64,000 nucleotides of DNA from Blastomyces gilchristii SLH14081 (taxonomy: Eukaryota; Ascomycota; Eurotiomycetes; Onygenales; Ajellomycetaceae): assembly GCF_000003855.2 (NCBI RefSeq), contig NW_003101681.1, forward strand, positions 5,580,405-5,644,404, written 5' to 3'. Positions 57,578-64,000 of this stretch are shown here, in pieces. Every line of letters starts with the position of its first letter. Position 1 is the stretch's first letter. The notes beneath the pieces were generated by a model that was given only the letters and a program-made list of their open reading frames with translations, searched no databases and was not told where the DNA came from. A program made the translations under genes and the position numbers.

Positions 57578-60329
57578 CTTCTGTTCAAATTTATAAACAG
57601 AAGCTTGAAGAGATTAAATGACAATGATTTGAAGAGAAAATGATAATGAATGCAATTCTTGTATCTACTGTAATTGATAACATGTATAATATGAAAGCTA
57701 TGATAGACAGCAGTCTATGTTATTATGCAATGATTAAATCTTCAGTTGTAAGATGTTACAATCTTCAGTGTATTCTCTTATCAAAACCCTGACTTCTCAC
57801 AGAATTTGACAGCCTAAAAGATGTTTGTACCTGTTACATGATGAAGTTGAACATAGATGTCAGAGACCATTAATATAAAGATGCTCATGCATATGAAGTT
57901 AATAATCTTAATTATAATCTTATGTTAGAACTTGTCTAACTATCTGAACAAGGTATCTTGTTAAACACTTGAAACAAAAGCTTAATATTCCTTAACAATG
58001 ATAGAGTTCATAAAGATGACATTTACAAGACTATGAATCTGACACAGATCTCTGTCAATGCCTATAAAATGCTTCAAAAAAGAAGTCACTGAAAAGATTG
58101 CTGATAGCAGAATTATGTAATAATTTATTTCATCAGTCTGACTGATATCAAGAAAGCTCTAGAGAAGTTATTCTATACTATAATAACAGATTCTCATACA
58201 AAACTCTCTCAATAATATCATGAATATCTAGATGTCTTCTGATGAGATAATATTATGAATATACTTCTCTTACAAGGCTCAGAAGTAGATCACAGTATCA
58301 AGTTAGAAAAGAAGAATAATAAGAATCTCAAGTCATTATAAAGCCTTCTTTATAATATGTCTCAAGATGAACTTCTTCTTCAGCAGAAGACACTTAATAA
58401 TCTGTTGAATAAGAGATTTATATATGTTAGTAACTCTTTCACTGCAGCTTCTATTCTCTTTACAAAGAAATCAGATGAAGAACTCTGATTCTATATGAAC
58501 TATCAAGAACTGAACAGATTAATCAAGAAGAACTGCTATTCTTTATCTCTTATTAATAAAACTCTAGCTCACATCAGATAAGCTTAATGATTTATAAAAC
58601 TAGATATCATTACTGCATTTCATAAAATCTGTATTACTGAAGAAGATAAATGACTTACAGTATTCTGAACATGTTATAATCTCTTTGAATGAATAGTTAC
58701 ACTCTTTGAACTGATCAATGTTCTCAGTATATTTCAGAAGTATATTAACTGAGTACTTCAGAATTTTCTTCATGAATTTATATCTGTATATCTTGATAAC
58801 ATTCTCATCTTTACTGATGAGTTCAGAAAAGAATATCAAGAATATGTGTGAAGAGTATTACAATGATTATGAGAAGCAGAACTATCAATAGATATTAACA
58901 AGTGTGACTTTAAAGTCAAGAGTATTAAATATCTAGGTTTTATCATAGAAGCTGGCAAGAAGATTTGAATGAATTCTGAGAAAGTCTCTGTTATTCCTGA
59001 ATGAAAAGCTTCACATACTGTGAAAGATATATGAAGCTTCATCAGATTTGCTAACTTCTATCAGTGATTTACATAAAACTTCTCAGATATTGTGAGATCA
59101 CTTACAGAACTCATCAGAAAGAACTCAGTATTTCAGTGATCAGTGAATACTGAAGCTGTATTCACTCAGATAAAGAAGATATTCATCAACATCTCTCTAC
59201 TAATGATATTTAACTCTGATTATAAAACAGTTATTGAAGCTGACTTCTCTGACTATGTTACAGAGAGAGCTATATTACAATATAATAATAAAGATATTTT
59301 ATAATCATGCATCTTCATGTCTAAGAAACTGAATTCTGCTGAATGCAACTATAAGATCTATGATAAGAAACTTCTCATAATTATACACTAGCTAGAAGAA
59401 TAAGACTCTGAACTCTGAAGTGTCTCTGAATTTAAGATAATCACAGATCATAAGAATCTCAAGTACTTTACAATAATCTGTAAACTCACTGAGTGATAGA
59501 TATGATAATCTGAGTTCTTAAGCTACTTTCATTTTATAATACACTACTAATCTAATAGTCAGAACTTGATGATAGATACTCTCTCACAATAAGAGTAAGA
59601 TATATCTTTCAATGTAACAGACATCTGTTGAATGAACTGAGAGCACTGACTCTTAGATCTGAAGATATTGATTAATCAAGATAGAATAACTCATGACACT
59701 ATACACACTTCTCTGATTAGAACACTCTCTCTCTAAACTGATACTGATACTGATATCATCACTTCTTCTACACTAAATGAACTGTGACATGCAGCAGCTC
59801 AGACTGATGAACTTCTTCAGACTCTTACTGAAGCAGTATGTCAAGAAGTATTCTAATTTTCTTCACAACTATGTATAAGAACTGATATCTCAGAATGTTC
59901 AATTGATGATAATATCACTCTATAATTTCACAAATATTGTTGAGTCTCTTACTCTGAACTCTTATACATCTGAATAATGCAAGAGATACATGATTCATAT
60001 ATAATCAGTCACTCAGATTATGAATAATTGTACTGAATAATCTCTTAAGAGTTCTACTGATCTGAGATATTAAACAGTATCAGATATTTTATTTAAAACT
60101 GTAACTATTGTTCTGCTGTCATCTTGTGAAAGAACTGTAGAAAAGATCTACTGAAATCACTTAATATCTCTGATAGAATCTGATAAGATGTAGTAATTGA
60201 CTTTGCTGTTGATCTCTCTGAGAGTAAGAGTTATAAGAATATTCTGATCATTGTGAACTGATTAAGCAAAGATGTAATATTGAAATCTTGTGATAAGATG
60301 AATACTGAACAAGTCAACTGACATTCTCA
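57578..60329 (+). pseudogene. GypA5 pol (protease-RT-RNase H-integrase start)
   Basis: -1 frame relative to gag. Protease near 57691-57960 (K-A-M-I-D-S-S). RT about 58290-59010; the catalytic box reads Y-L-D-N-I-L-I-F near 58789. RNase H about 59090-59560. Integrase from about 59940, with its first catalytic Asp region V-I-D-F-A-V-D-L near 60195. Cut at about 60329 by LINE copy 3. All segments carry RIP-type stops. Confidence 0.85.
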
Positions 60330-61961
60330 AACCGCTCCACCACGAACTCGCTCGATTTTTCGAATAAGAACCCGCCGATAGATTCATTGAAAAGCCCTCG
60401 ATCATACGAGCATTCTGACCCCATCGCCGACCGCATACCCTGTGTGGTGGTGGAGTTATCCAGCCAAACGTGAACCGGACGTTGTTCGAAACTCCGGTGT
60501 GGGATTATCCCCTGTTCTCCCCTACCACACCACAACCCCGGGCCAAAGTGCCATACAAATTGTAAGGTGAAGAGACCTAGTCATATTGCACCAATCTTCT
60601 CAATTTTGGAAGATCCCTGACCTGTAGTTGTGGAGATATCCGAGGAGCGACCTCCGCGAAAACCCTGTCCATCTTTGATGTTCCAAAACACCAATGCCAA
60701 GTCTCACCCTTGTACCGCCCTTCCCAATCTGGCCCATCCCCGGCAGAAAAATACAAAAAGATACCTTGGTGATAATATCAAGCACATAACCAACGGACTC
60801 TTCTGAAGTGCAACCTTCACAGTCTGTTGTCAGTGTATCTAGACTTCAACACCAAGTCTCACCCTTGTACTACCCCTCTCAATCTGGCCCATCCCCAGCA
60901 GAATAATACAAAAAGATACCTTGGCAACAGCATTCAATACATAATCAGTGAACAATGAGTCAACAGCATATCAACAACTATAAAATCAGTATATTTCAAG
61001 ATCTGACTGAGCCTTTGATCCCTGCACAGTGAGATATATTAAATGTAGCTTTAATATCTCAATATTCAATAGATTCTGCAAGAGATTAAGAACAGCAACA
61101 CTAGATTTCTATTGAATTTGAGAATTAACTCTATATTGATATAATCATTGACAAAGTCTTCTATTTTATGATATAAATAACCAGTTTCTCTACATCCTGC
61201 TGGCAATATTTATATTATCATATAGAAACAGACTTATATTCTCTATAATATCAAGACTCTGAAGAGAGAAAGTCTTGATAGAGAATATATAGTAGTGTAT
61301 ATCTTAGCAGTTTCTATCTCATTCTTCTGCAGTAGTTAATGTAAAAAAAAAAAGATCTTAGAAATAGTTTTTTACTTCTCTTGAAAAAGTAAGATATTTT
61401 TCTCTGAGTTTTATACAATATTCTTACAAAGAATAAAAAACAGAGCTGTTTTCTGTCATAATTTCATATTCTTTTAAATAAGAATTACTTTTTCAGTAGC
61501 TGAAGAGCTTTTATTAATACTTAATTCTTTTTTACACTCTTTATTAACTGATTTGAGTTGTACACTTGTTGTGTGAGAAGAATTGAATGATTTAGAATAA
61601 AATTAAATAGTTTTAATCAATTTCTCTGCAAAAAATTGATTTATTTTTTGTCAGTTTTTCTCTCAAAAACTGTCATATTATCTGATTCATTATCAATTGA
61701 TATCATACTCTTTCTCACTGTATCCCAAGAAAGAGATTGTAAAGATTTTATTAATTTATCTCAAAAATCAATTTTAGTTTATTAGATTCTCTTCAAAAAT
61801 CTAACCTAGTTACTGAACTAGTGTGAAAAAAAATCAGATGTTTTATATATAAAAGTCTTTTATTCTTCTTTTGAAACAGTTTGACCAACTTTTCAATTGA
61901 AAACAGACTTAGAAATATCTCAATTGAAACAGTCTGATCATCTTTTCATTGAGTGAGAACA
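60330..61961 (+). promoter_or_regulatory. LINE copy 3 5' UTR with two monomers
   Basis: 1.6 kb leader. Two monomers share a ~100 bp core (CCAAGTCTCACCCTTGTAC, then TCTGGCCCATCCCC.GCAG) starting at 60692 and 60848, a 156 bp period. An A-run is at 61343-61353. Repeated short GAAACAGTTTGACCAAC / GAAACAGTCTGATCATC units lie just before ORF1 (61873-61946). Presumed internal promoter region. Minus-strand frames at 60314-60535 and 60600-60785 overlap it and are not called as genes. Confidence 0.65.
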
Positions 61962-63563
61962 ATGAGTTCAAAAATACACTCAGTTAATGTGAAAAAAGAT
62001 GCTTTCTCAAATACTATTCCTGAGATTGAAATTCTGAAGAGAAGAAAGAAAGAAGAAATAGAGAAACAACAAGTTCTTGAAATACAGAAACTTGAAAAAG
62101 TAAGTAAGATTCTTGAAAAGCAGTGTCTGAGTAAGATGAATGAAGAAGTTCTATTAATTCTTCATACTCAGACTTGACAACTACAGAAGATGATCAAGTT
62201 CAAACTTGGAATCTCAAACACAGTTCAAAAAATATTGAAAATTCCTTGTACAATCACTGACTCTTCATCTTACTCTTCTTCTTTTTTTCCTACTTCTTCT
62301 TCTTCTTTGAATCAGAAGAAAACATATACTTAAGCAGCTGAATCTACTGTCTCTAAATCTGCTATCTCAAAATGTGCTCAAAATCCTGAGAAAACTGAGA
62401 AGAATACTGCTCATATCTCTATTCATAGAAAAGTAGAAAAGAAAATATAAAAAGAGAAAAACTTTCAAATCTTCAGAAATAGAAGACTTATTCTCAAAGT
62501 CTCAAATCAAAATATTCTGCAAAGAAACAAGCTAAACTCAAATCTCATTTTCAGAATCAGAAATGAAATTAATCAGCAGTTCTTTTCTCAGTTGATGACT
62601 GATATTGAAATTCAAAAACCAGTTATAGCTTTAATTGAGCTATTATTCTTTAAAAACTTCATTATTCTGACTACAATGCCTGAATTCAGTACTGAATTCC
62701 TTATTCAGAATGAGAATCTCTGATAGTCAGCAGTAGAATCTTTACTAAAGACAATAATTCTATCTGAAAGAGATGAAAAGTGAGACAAATTCATTCTTTA
62801 TGATATTTCAGTTGAAATTTTTGACTGTGAAGAAGAAATGCTACTTCTTAAAAATGAATTGAAAGAATACAACTCTATTCAACTGAGAAAGAAGCCTGTA
62901 TGACTAAATATAATTAAGTTCAGACAAAGCAGGAGAAATGTCTCTGTTCTAGTATATATAAAAACACTTAAATAGTCAAAGATCTCTGAAGTAAGAGTAG
63001 CAGATTTAAAAATGAGAGTTCATGAATACAAAGACTCAAGAATGAATCTCAAAGCACAAACACAGTATTCAAACTGTCAAAGATATGAATACTTTGCAAT
63101 CTCATGTTTTAGAGACTCAAAATATGCATTCTGTGTCAGAGAACATAAAACTAGTGAGTATAAATGTGAAACATGCTCAAAAAGAGATGAAATATGTTAA
63201 CACACTCTGCTTAAGTGCTCTAATTGTAAAGAAAAACATGCATCTAGCTTAAAAGAATGTATGTTTACTCCTAGAACTCAAAAGAACTGAAGAAAAGATG
63301 AAGCTCAAAGTCAATCTAGAACTGAAGAGAAGAGTCAAGTCAGTAGACTTATAACTATAAGCTTAAAAAGAAGAAACTCTTAACTATCTAAATCTTCAAA
63401 CTTCAATTCTTCAGCTAAATGTAAACAGAATTTGAATCCTCAAACTTCTGTTAAGATTAGAGAATTGAGAAATGACTCTAATGATAAACTAGATATAATA
63501 CAAGCAGTTGAGATCCCTACTTTTCAAAATAGTTATAATCTACTATCTGATGATAGTGACTAG
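61962..63563 (+). pseudogene. LINE copy 3 ORF1 (gag-like)
   Basis: ATG 61962 to TAG 63561-63563, an exact multiple of three (533 codons). Open for the first 72 codons (MSSKIHSVNVKKDAF..., Lys/Glu-rich coiled coil), then TGA 62175-62177. A Ser-rich stretch (about 62258-62310) and the zinc knuckles (63060-63255) follow: N-C-Q-R-Y-E-Y (first, damaged), C-V-R-E-H (second, one Cys to Val or Ala) and C-S-N-C-K-E-K-H-A-S-S-L-K-E-C (third, intact ligands). The upstream in-frame GTG is not the start, because the ATG is conserved in copy 2. Confidence 0.84.
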
Positions 63564-63592
63564 ATCCTACTCTATCTCTACTCTCTTTTAGT

Positions 63593-64000
63593 ATGAATAT
63601 ATAACAAAAACAACAAAAAAAGTTTAAAAACTCTTCAAAAATCATATTTATTCAAAATAATGTGAATAGAAACTCAAATTGTATTTATTCTTATCTTCAA
63701 ATTGTATTTGAATAAAAAGTTGATTTTATACTACTTCAGGAACCGAATTTTGATGCTGAGCAAAATTACATCATTTCTCATTCAAGCTACTACTACTTTC
63801 TACCTCAAAAGTCTGAGATAAAGTCAAGAGTAGTGATCTATGAAAGAAAGAGATCAAGATATTAATTTAATCTAAGATTTGATATTATGTCTGACTCTGA
63901 TATTCTGGTGAGTGATATTATAGATAAAGAAAATGAGTTTGATACTATACAGCTTATAAATATCTATAATGAAAAGTCATTGAAGATAAATAACAATATC
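63593..64000 (+). pseudogene. LINE copy 3 ORF2, N-terminal part
   Basis: ATG 63593, same N-terminus as copy 4, with an early TAA replacing Gln (63602). Endonuclease start: I-Q-N-N-V-N-R-N-S-N-C, then L-L-Q-E-P-N-F-D-A-E-Q with the catalytic Glu (63733-63766). It continues past the window edge. Confidence 0.85.

Larger units (their letters stand above)
55811..60329 (+). mobile_element. GypA5: gypsy element, cut by LINE copy 3
   Basis: 5' LTR, leader, gag and pol up to the integrase core, where LINE copy 3 begins (about 60330). The 3' half would lie beyond the window on the far side of the LINE. It is inserted in GypC. The LINE site is in integrase, not at the site used by LINE copy 2; that site is empty here at about 59938. 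Confidence 0.92.
60330..64000 (+). mobile_element. LINE copy 3, 5' complete, runs off window
   Basis: Starts AACCGCTCCACC inside GypA5 integrase, with the full 5' UTR, ORF1 and the first ~400 bases of ORF2 before the window ends. The first ~600 bp is the least mutated and most CpG-rich LINE sequence in the window. The 3' flank is outside, so the TSD cannot be tested. Confidence 0.93.

Noticed and set aside
60314..60785. Two minus-strand reading frames (73 and 61 codons) without stops in the CpG-rich LINE 5' end
   Set aside because: They lie antisense to the 5' UTR, are broken in copies 1 and 2, and show no known motif. Lack of stops is expected where GC is high. An antisense transcript cannot be excluded.
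1..64000. Mitochondrial DNA (AT-rich, TGA at Trp)
   Set aside because: The window is filled with nuclear-type LTR elements, a LINE and a tRNA-derived SINE; no mitochondrial genes are seen, and TAA/TAG stops are also scattered through the frames.

Overview
This window looks like a gene-free, AT-rich transposon graveyard from a filamentous ascomycete (Pezizomycotina). The elements recognised are a Tad1-like non-LTR retrotransposon (LINE; endonuclease, reverse transcriptase, RNase H and a CCHC zinc knuckle), Ty3/gypsy LTR elements (the main family has a chromodomain-like end), a tRNA-derived SINE, and a ~505 bp hAT-type MITE. Almost every coding frame is broken by C-to-T/G-to-A transitions that turn Trp codons into TGA and Gln codons into TAA/TAG. 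That pattern is the signature of repeat-induced point mutation (RIP). No intact host gene was found. The species cannot be named from this sequence.

Family names used here are my own. 'LINE' is the Tad1-like element (~7.7 kb full length). 'GypA' is the dominant gypsy family (LTR ~285-333 bp). GypB, GypC and GypD are other gypsy remnants.

Layout from left to right. 1-7183: LINE copy 1, whose 5' end is inverted (1-1514) and joined to a 5'-truncated forward body; it carries MITE M1. 7184-8816: GypD remnant (-). 8817-9321: MITE M2. 9322-12046: AT-rich DNA with a microsatellite and a lysine-rich coding remnant. 12047-25447: GypA1 with both LTRs, split by a full-length LINE copy 2 (about 16160-23834) with a target site duplication (TSD). 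25448-27167: unassigned decayed sequence. 27168-36744: GypA3 (-), apparently split inside its 3' LTR by GypA2 (+, within 27233-33113) and also carrying SINE S1. 36745-38388: LINE copy 5 (-). 38389-41901: GypA4 with SINE S2 in its LTR. 41902-46486: LINE copy 4, the least mutated ORF2. 46487-46857: LINE scrap (-). 46858-51432: GypB, carrying SINEs S3 and S4 (S4 contains MITE M3) and MITEs M4 and M5. 51433-55810: GypC with a tiny LINE 3' fragment. 55811-60329: GypA5. 60330-64000: LINE copy 3, running off the window.

How the parts relate: the LINE encodes the endonuclease and reverse transcriptase that probably also move the SINE, because both end in the same (AAT)n tail and share the bases before it. 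GypA encodes gag and pol (protease, RT, RNase H, integrase, chromodomain-like tail) in two frames. The MITEs have no coding capacity and would depend on a hAT transposase not seen here. Nested insertions give a relative age order, and two assembly gaps (27233-27933 and 44723-44822) fall inside repeats.
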